The notes under the pieces: generated by a model
The model's input: only the letters and a program-made list of their open reading frames with translations
What the model was told of the DNA's origin: nothing
Database searches by the model: none
Source of the DNA: Endocalyx cinctus
Taxonomy: Eukaryota > Ascomycota > Sordariomycetes > Amphisphaeriales > Apiosporaceae
Length of the DNA stretch: 64,000 bases
Direction of reading: 5' to 3'
Assembly (NCBI GenBank): GCA_001600455.1
Contig: BCKC01000001.1
Coordinates: forward strand, 5,854,441-5,918,440
Program-made: the position numbers and the translations under genes
Shown: one piece after another, positions 1 to 13,283 of the stretch
How positions within the stretch are numbered: the stretch's first letter is position 1
How the letters are laid out: each line of letters begins with the position of its first letter

Positions 1-1429
1 AGCTTAGATGAGATATAGAAAATGGACGTGGGAAGAAAAAAAAAAGATTCGAGTGAACCGAACCCACCTTCTTTCATCTTGCCACGCTCATGTGTTACTT
101 TCTCTTATCATCCGCACGTAGGGTGGCGACCCTCACCTCGTATAGTATAATTCTCATAATTTCTAACTATAATACCCATATAGATTTGACGAGGAAGAAA
201 AAAAAAAAAAAAAAGTTAAAAATTGGTGATGACCATCACAACCAATTGGGATGGACTCATACGGCGCTGACTCGAATAAATATAACCTAACCTTCCACTA
301 ACCATCTGGCACGATACCAACAACTATCATCGCCGCCCCAAAAGAAAAGAAAAAAGCGTCGTCGAGCGGCACCTGGATAGACAGTGGCAACCTTTCATGT
401 TTCCAACCATGACTATGTATAATCGTAAAAGTAGTGCTGACTCATGATATTTTAACGTTCTTAGAATCCGTTTCCGCCGAAATAGCAGAGGAAAGTAATA
501 CCCTAAAGCTATTATCACTGTCTACTATGTACGTACAGATGCAGTTTATAAATATATATAAATATATATATCTAATTTACGAGTCTTACATCAGCGCGTC
601 CGCAGAGTTAGATTGGAGAGCACGGAGCGGAGAGAAGGGACTCCTTCGTTAATTTCGGACTGTAAGCCGGTCCAACTGCTTACTTGAATAAAATAAAATA
701 TTACTTGCTCTTAATATGATTGAAATAAAGTCGGTATTTCCCGCATTTTCACCTCAAGTATGAGCCATGATAGCCGCTAGTATACATTATGCATGTCATG
801 TTTTCGGGTTCGGGCACCGTCATCCGAAATTGCCGTCGCCACATCTCGGAACCCTCACAAAGTTATCTGCCAGGATCAACTATTAACCATTGATGAATCT
901 TGACCACGCTAACTAGTAGCTTAACTTCGCATTTATTATTAAGTCTCGAGGATACATTTCACTAACGCTTTCTGGGGAGTGATATCGTGGTTTGATTGAT
1001 ATCCGAAAACCATACCCTTTCAACGCCTAAACGAACATGCATGAGCAATTCCCAAACTCCATTTTAAGGGCCTTACAATAAAGAATCGCTTAGTCCAGTT
1101 CTCTTCTATTTTCCCCATCCCGTAAAATTCTTAATCTGATATCAATTCATCGTATGTTGCAGCCGACCTCATCGAAACATCAAAGCAATATCTGGCGCAG
1201 CCCGATAAAATTGGCGTTCCTATTCTAGTCGAAACGAGTTTATCAAACGGATTAACTCAACTCATGGATGATCACCCCAGCTGTTGCTAATAATTATCTC
1301 GGCCGATGACTAGCCCCTTCCTCGCGTTCAGCACCATTCAAGATAAAACGCCTCCATCTCTTCATGGGCGTCAGTCTCCTCGTCATCTAGTATCATTTCT
1401 TATTCTTTTTCTTCTAGTTGAGCGCCATG
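1..1429. other. Left-edge region without a supportable gene
   Basis: This stretch lies downstream of the bZIP gene, which is on the minus strand. Open frames are short, start at non-ATG codons or overlap low complexity such as the A-run near 200. I recognise no conserved protein, RNA gene or repeat family here. Confidence 0.6.
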
Positions 1430-3469
1430 CTAAGCCCGCAACGAAGGAGGCGGCAGCTCATTCTGGAGTTGTCGGCGGATGTCCTCGGCAGTTCGCGACT
1501 CCTCGGTACCAGGCTCCGCTTTATACTGCTTTTGATAGTTCACATCGGTCGACGGCTCCCTCGCCCTCAAGCCAGCTACAGCTGCCGCAACATCTGCTAG
1601 AGTGCCTGCAGAGGTCACGGTTGGTGCAGGTTCCGGTGGCGCAGCGCCGGTCTGCAAGGTACGAGGCGCGCTTGGGGCACTGGGAGCTGTAGGAGGTGTG
1701 ATGTTCACATTTGGAGGAGGTTGGGGGAGCTCGACTTGGAGATCTAATAAGCGTGACTGGAGCTGTATGATATATTCGCGCAGCGCGTAGTTGTCGTTCT
1801 GAACCGTCTTGAAATTGTGTTCCAGATCTCCGTATTCCCGAACTTGTTGTTCTAGTTTCTTGATGTAGTGCTCCTTACGTTGTCGAAAGGCACGCTAGGA
1901 AAAGAAAAAGCGGGTTAGTTGGCGAGAGACGAGAGAAACATATGTAATAGTGTGCGCTAAGATATGGCTAATGCGACTAGTTGCGTCCAGTGGCCGAGGG
2001 CTCGATCTAGGAGGATGCAGGCAAAATTGACCCGCAAACACCGAACCTGATCGCGCATTTACCGCCTAAACTTTATCTCCATTGGCGAGATTATGCGAAC
2101 ATGTGCTAGTGGTGCGTGCAAGCTGGGAGGAAATTTCTCTTACCTGGGCAGCTCGGTTTTGAGCAGCTCGCTTCGACTGTGATAATTCTCTTTTAGCTTT
2201 CCGTCCATCCGTCACAGAATCGTCGGCGTCGTGGGGCATAATGCTCTGGGCAGCCATGTTGACGGCGCCAGGTGACATAGAAACAGCGCCGGGCTCGTCA
2301 GACTGCGGTGATGCGCCTCTATGCATGGTATATGAGGCGGGAGTAGCTTGAGAGGAAGCTCTCAGCTGAGGATGAATGTTCGATTGAGCGTCTACGCCCG
2401 ATTCGCCGTACGCGTATGGTTGCGTAGTAGGTATTGTATTCAGAGCCGTATATTCCCTAGCACCGGTCGTACTGGAAGAATCAGTGGGCGCGAGCACCCC
2501 GGATGGCGCAGTCGGCGCAGATCGCGCGGGTACGTGATGAGGCAAGATGTTAACTTCTTGCGGAGCCTGAGAGGCTGATTGGGTGTCTTCTATCTATAGT
2601 TTAGAAAAAAAAGAATACTTGACAATGTAATCAAATCGAGTAAAAGAAGAAGAATAAAAAGAGGGTTATGTGACGATAAGATATAAAAAGGTGAAAAAGT
2701 ACGGGAGCAAGTGAGAGTTGGTGCTGGTGACAGAAATATGTAATATGTAGAATTTAAGACAAGGGGGGAAGATCTAGTTAGTAATAATGAAAACAGGGAT
2801 TAGACCGGATTACGTTCTAGGCTTGGCACAGAGCAGGAGCGTACCGTAGTAGTAGCAAAAGCTTCTGGCGCCAGCATTTTTAACTTGTATATAAATTATG
2901 TATGCATGATTACATTATGTACCGTGTAGATAGATAGGTAGGTAGGTAGTTAGGTATGTAGGTAGGTAGGAAAGTGGGATTGGGATTAAACGATATGGGC
3001 GGGAGTACATCCATCACGTATTCTTGTGGTACGTATTTTATATGTACCATAGGTATATATATGTGCGTGTGGTGCGTGTTTGTGAGTAAATATGTATGTA
3101 ACGGGTTGACAAGGGGGGGGGGGGNGGGCAAGGAAATAGTTGGTGGGGGAAGAGAAGGAGTGTGGATTCGGAAAAGGGAAGATCAGGATTGAGGCAACTT
3201 TGCAACCCATTTGGAGTGGAAACAGTAGGACAAGGCAAGTACTATGTAAAAATCCGAATCCGATGCGGAGGGGGCGGCCGTATACTATGCACGTACAAGC
3301 ATAAAGTAGTTTCGGCGTTCAGATGGGGTAAATGATCAATCAATGAATGTCAAACTCAGAAATAATGTGTGTAGAGTGTATAGTGTAGAGTGTAGAGTGT
3401 ACTTGTTTCTAGTGTAGTAGGCTAAGTAAAGACGGTTCACTTACCAGGAGAGTTAGCGTTACGCTGCAT
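1430..3469 (-). CDS. kapC: bZIP transcription factor, KapC/Yap-like
   Basis: Three exons: 3469-3445, 2589-2144 and 1894-1430, giving about 311 residues. All junctions are GT-AG and in phase. The basic region is split by intron 2: exon 2 ends in KRAAQNRAAQ and exon 3 opens with RAFRQRKE, together the NxxAQxAFRxR signature of fungal Yap/AP-1 bZIPs. A leucine-zipper-like coil with YIIQLQSRLL follows, then a Pro/Ala-rich tail. The KRELSQSKRAAQ lead-in and the QSRLL...LPQPP block resemble the Aspergillus KapC group, described in that genus as a putative transcription factor. It would act in the nucleus as a dimer; its targets cannot be read from sequence. The first exon (MQRNANSP) is tiny and lies across an 855-nt intron, so the start is the least certain part. 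Confidence 0.8.
2920..2971 (+). repeat. Degenerate TAGG/TAGA tetranucleotide repeat
   Basis: Reiterated TAGA, TAGG and TAGT tetramers lie inside the predicted first intron of the bZIP gene. A G-run containing an undetermined base follows at 3112-3128. Confidence 0.7.
3125..3125. other. Undetermined base in a G-run
   Basis: A single N interrupts a run of G in the long first intron of the bZIP gene. It is probably an unresolved homopolymer length and does not affect the coding exons as modelled. Confidence 0.9.
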
Positions 3470-6400
3470 TTTGGCGATTTGGATAATTCTGAGTCAGCAT
3501 CAAGCAATGTATCTATTGGAAGATACAGATTGATTACTGCGAAACAGAAGATAAAATCCTATACGACAGGACCAGTTATTATAATGGAACTTTAGTGGTA
3601 GGTGTAAGGGGGTGTACGATTTGACCGTACAAGGTTAGCAGGGAGGGGTGTGTGTGTGTACCTGTAAGAGTTAGGTGTAAATGGAGAATAATAAATGGTG
3701 AAAAGCGAAAAGCGAGATACGCACTGGGTAGTTCGGAACTTCGCAGTGATGTATGCTGCGATGCCCAGGCCGAAGTAGATTGCTTGACAAAATGTCTTTT
3801 TTTTTTTTTTTTTTTTTCCTTTGTGTGAGTTTCTTCTCCTATTTCTCTCTCGCTCTCGTTCCCTAGTATTGAAAAGGGAGAGAGAGATGTTCTAGTTTGT
3901 TTTTGTTCTGTTCTGCCTTAGAAGGAACGGAACTTGGTTGATGAGTAAAAAGGGAATGAGTACGTAAGATAGAAAAAAACGACGAGGACAGAATATAGAG
4001 CTTATGCTAATTGGTGATAAGGGTGAGTAAGTAATCCAATCCTTCTTTTTTGGCAAATATACCCCTACTTAGCAGGTAATTGAACGGAAATCGGGTATCC
4101 GTGGGTACACGTGAATGTTAAAGGAACATTAATAAAAATAAAATAAAAAGGAATGGGCAATAATTTAATGATGTAAGCGTCGTCGAGTCAGTACGCGATA
4201 AAAAAGGTTAAAGAAGGTTTTTGTTGCTGAATTGGGGAAGTATGTAAGAAATATGATTAATAATTGGAAAGATTAGATCTAAGTACGGAGTAATAATTAT
4301 TCTATTTTATTGAGGCTGGGAGGCTGAGACGATGACTATCCCACAGAAGGTTCGTGCAAGTTTTCTTTGGTGTATTTTTTTTTTTTTTGGGTACCTTCCA
4401 GGGGNGGTTGGGGATGGAGATATGATGAAAGTAGGTGCTAGTGTAAGGTAACTTGTTAATTCCGTTGCTGCCCTCGGCTGTTTCTCAACTTCCAGTATTA
4501 TTACTAACTTTTCTATACATAAGTAACCACGTCCTAGCAGTTCTTTGGTATTCATTTATACGATATAACTTAGATTAATTAACTTAGATACGTGAGTACT
4601 TTTTTAAGTAGTACCTTAGGTATATGTAGGTAATTATGCAAGAGTATAGACAGTTATTGACATTATGTATTCGTACAGTACTTTTGTAGCGTAGTATTAA
4701 TATACGACATATAATAAACAAGGGTATATGATGATTAATTGAATACATATACAAGTAAGAAAAAGTACATATACGTATACAGTAGTGTATATGTAGGTAC
4801 TACCTAGTAGTGTAGTAGATGTAGATATCAAAGGCGGTCGAGTTGTATTGAGCTCATCCAATTCTCCATATCTACTACTATGTACAGTATTTCAGTACTA
4901 TGTAAGTAATAATTACTAATTAATTATCTTAAGTAGTGGACATCTCAAACTTGATAATTCCAAGATCCGGTACTCCGTATTTCGTAGTTATTATATGTAG
5001 CTCTCATAAAACATTCTAAAATCATTACGTGATGGTCAGTCACACAAGGCGCAAAAAAAAAAAAAAAAATGAAACTCTTTATCTTGAGCTTCGGTAAAAG
5101 TAACTTTCCTAGAAAGCTTAATGCTAAATTAATGCGTTGGGTAATTTGTTATATTCCATTGTAGCTCCTTTTTTCCCCCAAGAAGTAGAAGAAGAAGAAG
5201 AAGAAGAAGAAGAATCCTTGATGTGTGTCTATTTATTTATCTTCTGAATTCCACATTCTTCACTCATAGTTTACGGACCAGAGTTTATTGCGCATCATTG
5301 ATGTGAGTTCTGAAATGGTCTCATGCATATACGCGTATATTTTGTACCCATGATCCAATAACAATCATAAAATCCCTAGGTCGCTTAAGATACCTTGTAA
5401 GTGAATATAGTGTAAGGCGAGTGGAATGTATGTAATGAGGCTTTGTCAGCCATAATATGGGTAAATTATGCATACCCGTGGACCTATACGAGTCATTACA
5501 TCTACATACCTATACTTCGGTAAATGTACCTTTCTCCAAAGTAACCGGCAAGTTTTTTTTTTTTCCTTTACAAAAAAACGGGGCTCTCATTGCATGCACG
5601 TACACGTACTCTCACTATCCCGCCACGCCTATACTACTACTGTATAGTTTACGGGCGAAAGAAAGGTGCCCTAGCCAAGTGCCTGTGGGTCGCGCTAAAT
5701 GTGTAGGGTTTCTCCCAGGATATTATTCTACGCGTTTTCATAGAACTGATAGAAAAAATTATGCCAGTACACTAGGTGATAGATTTGCGAATAAAATAAC
5801 TTCGGTACCGCTTCACAGTATTTAGTACATAGGATACTGTACATGTGGAGTTGGTCCTAAAACCGATCCAATTTGTTTCATAACGAATGGACATAACGTA
5901 GATGACATAAGAAGAAGAGACCAAGGAATCCGGCCTTCACGGATGGTCCACTCATTTACTATGTACGTGCAAAGTACCAAGTATCCATACATACATATGT
6001 ACAGTACGTACATGCTTAATAAGGCTACAACTAATGTATTAAAAGAAAAAAAAAAAGTGGTTATTATCTGCTGCCCGTAAGAAACGGAACACAGTATGCG
6101 ATGATGAGCTCCGGCATAAGTAGTGTTGCATACCAGTTATGCTATTTATGTGGTAATATGAGAGCATGAATGAAAAATGGAGAGATACAAACCAACACCA
6201 GAGTAGTACTAGGAACTTTATTAATCCCGAAAAGAGTGAGAAAAAAAGAGAGAGAGGAAGCTGGCTGATGATGACTGATCATTTCCAACTGTATATACCT
6301 TCTTAATATGTAGAAACTCTTGGCTGGATACCTTTTTCCCCCATGCATCTCGGAGTCACATTGCAATTTTCGCTTCACCACATCCTGTTACTACTTCTAC

Positions 6401-9400
6401 TGTACTGGACATATTACTGCATGATAGGGTGATAGGGTACATCGGTCGATGTGAGGCAAAGACGAGGTTGGCCAAACTTTCGAGTGTTATGTTTATATGC
6501 CGCGAGCATTGCATGTTGTAATTCTTTTTAGGTGGGCTGATCAAATTTTAACGGTGCTTTATTTTTATTTATTTTTCATTTTCTTGCCCATCCTTCCGCC
6601 CATGTAATACATATACAGTAGTGTGAGTTAGTCGTGTGCTCCTTCTAACGTAAAGGCCCGATGAATAATCAAATAACTTTTGAGCCTCCGACTACCGCGT
6701 AGTTCTGACGATCAGCAACTTCATAGATATTGGTGGGGTTGGTGTTACATATGCATTACATATACGCTCGGAGTGTCTGCAGATATTTACTTCTCCCATA
6801 AGGCTCTGACAGGCATTTTTCAAACCTTTCGGCAGGGTAGAAGTTTATACGGTACTTACATAATTATTAGCCAGGATAATTTTCTGTGGCCCATATACCA
6901 TACCCGCGTAACTCAAGGATATGTTGGTGCAAGGGACTTATTTCTTGTAAGTCCGGAGTACTGTAATGTAATATATGTAGGTCCTAGCTAGGCAACTATT
7001 ATGTTAAGGTAGGCAACAAAGCAGCCCGTCCAGAGGCTCGTCTCAGGATCATGGCTTACTCATGGGCTGATCCCTCTTTCTTTCCTTTTTTTTTCTTCTT
7101 TCCTTCTTTTCCGCATGTTAGTAAATAAAAGCTACGAGCATCTCCTTTATAGGCTATAACAGCTGATGAGTACGAGTAAAACAGCCGGTGTTTCTCTTAA
7201 AAAAAAAAAAATCATATATTAGAATAAAGTGCGTGGAATAAATACTCCGGTAGGTTTCTCTCATCGCACATTATCATATCATAATAATTTTTATTTTCTT
7301 TAGATGTAACAGAGGACAAAATCAGAATCAAAGTCGAAACTACTGCTTTGACCATAAAGACTATAACAAATAAGAACAGCGTGACTAAATAGGCTTGGTT
7401 TCCGCGTCCTTTATTTATTTATTTCTTATTTTTTGCCGGAAATAAGTAATTTTGAGCGAGTTACCAGGATATTAGATAATGTTTCTTGTATGTATATATC
7501 CGCATACGAGCATCTGTTTGATCCCGCGTACGTAATGTTGCGACAATGTGGCCCGGCATGTGAGCGTTTAGGATCCTTTCGGGAATGAGGGATGGTAGGT
7601 TGGCAAGAGAAGAAAAAAAAAAAAAAAAGGTACTTTTGCGCGAATTCGGCTTTACGAACTCTTACCCCGATACAGATACATCGGTCTCCGTAACATTTAG
7701 GTCCCGTCTTTTTCCCTATTGCAACATCCACTCATTTTCTGTCTTGGGGACAAAGTTCCTTAGTCATCTCTCTCAAAGCACGCTGATTACAAAATTAAAG
7801 AAAAGGGAAAAAAATTCAATATATGTAGATAAATACATTATGCCTAGTGTATTTCATCATATCCGTGTTCCGTAACGTTGTATTATCTATGCAATGAAAT
7901 TAATATGTTCTGATAGGCCGCATTCTTACGGGTAAGCTAAGTTAAGGTGGAGAACTGTAAGAGTAATTAATGTAGGTGGCTTACTCGTGAACAACTACTG
8001 TGTAAGTGTTTTCATGACCTCGTTCTGCTCGTTGTAAAATACGCTCTTTCTGCGTAGTAATTCAAGTCGATCAGTTGAGGTTCGAGTATATGTACATAAT
8101 ATAAATTACATAGAATGAAGGTGTCTGTTTGTTGTAGTATATATGTATTTGTATTCCGGAACCATCCAGGTATCATTCTTTCTTTTTCACTGATCTTCGT
8201 AACGTCTTTCCAAATTACTATGTATACGACAATTTGGTAATAAACACATCCGCGGAGGCTTACACCGGAAGCCAAGTAAAGTGTTCATACCCGGATTACG
8301 TGACTGGAATGAAAATGATTCCATCTATGCTGCTACTGTAAGTCCTATGTATGCTTTACCTGAGCTAGCTTGTATGTACACTATAGTTAATGCAGGCTAT
8401 TTAATTTAATTACTTAATTACTGATTTACTGATTTACTTAATTTTAGTCAGCTGAAAACCTGCTGTGCTATGATGTACTACTATATGTAAGTATACAACC
8501 TATAGGTAGGTATATTATGAATTAATATGTATATGTACATAATACGTACTGTACCTCTTAACCCTATATGTACTTGTCTAACCAACTACTTCTTACAGCG
8601 AGGGAAAAGTAAGATTCTTTTTTACACTAATTAGGTAAGATTGGTGGATTGTAATTACGTATTATCGGAATCATAACCGTGTATAGTGTAACAGTCAGCA
8701 TATATTTTATCTCCTTATACACAGTGCGGAGCCCCCAACTCCACGAGGTTATCGAGATGCGTCCTGCGTCACTACGGCATAGTCAAGATCTGATATATCG
8801 ACGCCCCCGCAACATCCTACTTAATTGATACCAAGCAAAATAAGTAAGTATATGTAGGTACCCTACCTTTTCTTGCATCATTGCTTATATAAATAATTAT
8901 TGTCGTATAAGTGTGTATATGTATATCTATACTAGGTTAATATATCATATATATTCTATACGTATGACTTCTCTCCGTATATGTAAATGTATATGTATAC
9001 ACTAATGCTACCTTTGAAGTGTATGTGCAGATAACAAAAGTACTTATCGTATATATCCATTTTAATCAATCGAGTTACACAAGATTCTATTTGTTAAATC
9101 GTCATCATCCTCTCTTCTGCCCACCAATTATCTCTGAATTTCCAGATTTGAAGCCCCGTGTATAAGCCGCGACCGCATGATTTCATTCGTCTTATTAACT
9201 TATATCTCTCAGATGTATTATAGCAAAAAGTAAAGAATCATCGTGTAACACGTGTCGTACTTTACGCTCTGATAATCGACTACGTAGCGAATTTTATGCG
9301 GTCGAACCCCCCGGGTCTCCTATCTTCATGCTGACATCTTCTCACCCGGTAACTTACTCTCTCGGAGATTACCCAAATGTCAAGCTTACAGAATTTGTTC

Positions 9401-11541
9401 CACGGCGCGAAGAAAAAAAAATATTCCTAAAGTTGCTACCTAGCATTGGTCGTCTACACTCTTGGAGTAATGATTGGCCATTCCTACCGGTTATCTTACT
9501 CACCCCGGTACTCTATAATTTGTTCGATACATCGTTGTCAGAACTTAGAATTTATAGATATTCCTCATCACTGAACAACAATTGTACGTAGTGTAGGCCC
9601 ATATTCACCTTAATATACCGTAATCCCCGTATTCCATCTCCCTTGTATTTAGTAAATATATTCCTGCTTACATACCTTGCATGCACAAGCGGGATTTGCT
9701 GCATGTTTGTGCTTGAGGGAGATACGTTGTATTCCGTAGCAAACTCTTCCCCTATTCCCATACTAGATATGTTTTCTGCAATATGGAACATGTAAGATAT
9801 TTTACTCTTCTCCACAAGATATTGATGTATAAATTAGGGGTGGTCTGTAGGACTGTGCGTCACAACCATACCGGCTCTTCCTACATATATCTTGTATCCT
9901 GGTCTTGTTCGTATGACCATGGCAATAAATTATTCAGCATATCCACATTTTCAAGCACGTGAGTATACTTCTATAACGCAGTCAGATTCTGTGAACCTAG
10001 AAATGTATCCATCGACAGGCGCCTTCTAAGCCATAATCAATCGATGCGATGTTTCAGCATACCTATAATTACTTTGCTTCCTCAGGAGGCACACTCCCTT
10101 TCGAGGCATGATGCAGTATACATTAGGAGACGAGAAAGAAGAAAGTCGATTCAACATAGAAGCATCACCTTACGCTTCACTGAAGATCTTATATATGTAA
10201 TGGTGGGTGGACCTTTCGTGGAGCGGTAGCCGGCGTAAGAATCTGACCTAAGGATTCGTTGCTTCACTGTTTCACCAACCGCATACTCGTGTCACTACAT
10301 CTATGGCCACTACAGTTGGGATTTCTTTAGTATTCTGGGGGGAAGAGTTTTGGGTACCATATGCACCTATTGCTTGTGACTTCCTCAACAAGGTAAAAAA
10401 AAAAAAAAAAAACTGGGTTCGCGCCCATTTGTCTCTCTTCAATTATAGCCTCGTCCGTCACATACTGTGATAGCCTATTCGATTACCTATACGGGAACAT
10501 GCCATGTCTATAGCAACATCTGTATGCATGAGTAGTCGCGGGTAACAGAACCGGAAGCCTTCCTTCATTGGAGTGCCAAGGGGTGACTAAGTATTTTCAC
10601 GTACGTATAGCTAACCTGAGCAATGACATGTCAGCTACGTGATCACCTGAAGGATGTTGAGCTGGTGACATCGGTGAAGCGCAGGATACTCGTACGATAG
10701 CTTGATCATATATTCACTAGATATATATCAACGAAGCTACTAGTCGTCAACCCCTTCTCTTAAACAGTAAAATTGGTATCATAACTCCTTTTTACTGCTT
10801 ACACATGTACTTACACTCTACAAAGGTGGCTCACTTCACAAGCTATAGCGTTCTAATAGCACGTCCTGGCCATATATCGTGTAAAAGGTTGAGTATTCAC
10901 GAGTACTTAACTTATATTTGGACCGATATTGTAGTGCCCACCGCGCTTTGCGACTCTCTGCTAAGATCATTGCATGGGGACCATACGATATACGATATCC
11001 ACGCGTGTTTCCAATTAATTGTGCTTGATAAGGTGTGTATATCCGTTTAACGCCATCCTCGTCGATGTGGTTTTGTGCCGTCTGAAGATGAGCCAAGATT
11101 AGCTCGACGATAGAAACAAAATTGATAAGTTAATTAGATAAAAATTTAAGTATGCTAATAATAGACAATTCTTTAAAAGAGAATCTTTACAGACAAATCC
11201 CAGAGTAATGTTCAAAATAAGATTATTTTGTAAGCAATGGCAGTGAGATGGATGGATGTAGTTACGTAGATAATGACTAAGTGGGTCTTTATGTGACCAG
11301 GTCACATATCCCCAACCGATTCGAATGCACACAGCTGACAAGGCTTTTAAAGACTCAATATCTTTTTCTTTTCAAATATCGTAATCACCGACCTTCGACG
11401 GACCATCGCAACAAATATCCCAAAATAGACGCATCCGTTTCAGACACGGTCCACATATTCCTCTTGAATTGACCTCATAATTTTTTTATACCCGGTCGGG
11501 GAAATTCTTTTGTGTTGGGTGTAATTATTGGCTTGAAGCTC
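3470..11541. other. 8-kb AT-rich gene-poor region
   Basis: No convincing gene was found in about 8 kb. Open frames are short, AT-driven and lack family motifs or consistent splice structure. The sequence is rich in TATATGTA-like words and A/T homopolymers (poly-T about 3798-3817, poly-A about 5053-5069 and 10396-10411). There is an undetermined base at 4405 and a (GAA)n run at 5188-5214. I saw no terminal repeats, transposase or reverse-transcriptase motifs. It could be spacer, long untranslated sequence, or decayed repeats too degraded to recognise by eye. Confidence 0.6.
5188..5214 (+). repeat. (GAA)9 microsatellite
   Basis: Nine perfect GAA units lie in intergenic DNA. This is a polypurine tract with no coding frame of interest. 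Confidence 0.9.
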
Positions 11542-13283
11542 ATGCATACCCGTCGCGCGTATCACGCGCTCCGGTCCGCCAACGCATCATTAAGCTCCAG
11601 TAAGCGTGTTCTGGTAGCACGATTGCTTCCTCGCCAGAGGTTACATTTTACCTCGTCATCCGCCGTTATTCCCTCGCTCCCTTCGCGAGATCATCAGCTC
11701 TTCACCTCAACGGCGAAACGCCCAGACGCCACGACAAATCTTATCGCCAGAAAAAAAATGTCGTCGTCACAGCAGCAGCAGCAACGACAGGCTAGCTTTT
11801 CGGCCGGCGTTAACGAGGAAGCTGCTTTAGCGGCCCTGAACCCGTTGCTGGCATCAGCAGATCTCGGGGGGCGTTGGATTTTGGTATCAAACGGCGAGGG
11901 TATAGAACGGACGTTCAAGTTCAAGACCTTCGCCAAGACATGGGTAAGCGTTTTCCTTATTCCCGTTTATATTGATTGGTTCATTTGAATGTTTTTCCTT
12001 GCTTTGGATTATAAACACATATATGCGCCTGGACGATGGGTGTATATCAATTTTATTTTTCATTTAAGTTTTTTTTTTTCCTGTCTGGGTGACCATACTC
12101 CCTATTTCCTTCCCAACGCATATTGCTTGCAGGTTATTTGAGGACGGTACCGAGAAAGATGTTGCGGATTGACTAATACTGAGTCATCAAAATTACTCAA
12201 CTTGGTGATACTATCTCCAATCTCCCCCTAGTCGTGACAAGTCGCACATTTACCTAGTTCTTATTATGGGTAAACTCGCAACGCCCGAACCCACACCCCT
12301 GTGTATCTCCATCCATTATTCAGTCGAGAATAGTTGTAATCGACGTGCATGATAAAACCTTCCCCCCCCTACGATATACGGTGGTGGGATCCAGAAAATG
12401 CGGTATCACTTATCACTTCTACTATGGCAATAAGATAGCAAGCAATGGTGGCCGATCCGAGCTTTAGAGATCGTAAACTGAGTACCTAGTGCCACTCAAT
12501 TTCAGATCAGATCACCCCATCTTGAGCAGGTGGTTGGCTCATATATTCGATGAGTCAACGTTGGACATAACTGATGGCTATCCTATAACATAAGGTCCGA
12601 ACAGAATCGGATTTATATATCTGCAACCTTCTTTTTCTCATGGTGAGACTGGCATAGTACAGAGAATGAATTGCTAAGCATATTATTTACGTAGGACTTT
12701 ATGACAGCTGTCTCGCTTCAGTGTAAGCTGAAGAACCACCATCCTGAATGGTCTAATGTATGTCTCATATGTATATTTTAGTCATGATTGCATCTCTTCC
12801 TCACTTCTCGGTAACCCTCCTCATCTCCTAAATGACACATCTCTTCTCACAAGATGATCCTGCATAACACCCTCCCCCCATCCATTTAGCGATATGCAAG
12901 TGGGACAAGCAACACAGCAGTCCCAGATCCCGCCATGGCCCTGCAGTTTGGGAATATAGTATGACCCACACAATGCTTCTCAACCTGCATGTTAATTATC
13001 TAGATCAACTGACCCTCATTCGTTCAAACTTTATGAAATCATATTTAAAATTTTTGTCTAGGTCTATAACGCGGTTTATATCCGGTGGACTACCCACAAT
13101 CCTCGCGGCCTCTCCAACAAGGATATAGAGCTGGCCGGCATCTGCGATAGCCTTGCCAGAGACTTTGGGGAGCTGGCGGAGGAGGCCGGCGCCGAGAATA
13201 GCAGCAGCAACAACGCATTGAAGCAGGTTGCTGACAAAGTCGTCACCGACGCCGGTGATTGCTGCACGCCGGGTAAGAAGTGA
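11542..13283 (+). CDS. Pterin-4a-carbinolamine dehydratase
   Basis: The enzyme dehydrates 4a-hydroxytetrahydrobiopterin, recycling pterin cofactor. Exons are 11542-11943, 12695-12757 and 13062-13283, all phase 0 with GT-AG introns of 751 and 304 nt. The 21-codon middle exon reads from DFMTAVSLQ to the catalytic NHHPEW, and exon 3 continues VYNAVYI...TTHNPRGLS, so the full family signature with its paired histidines is present. From ATG 11542 the product is about 228 residues with a 72-residue Arg/Ser-rich leader (MHTRRAYHAL) like a mitochondrial presequence. An in-frame ATG at 11758 after an A-run gives 156 residues, nearer the usual family size. The C-terminal GKK lies over a donor-like GGTAAGAAG, so a further exon is possible. 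Fungi often keep this gene without a classical phenylalanine hydroxylase; its partner here is unknown. Confidence 0.87.
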
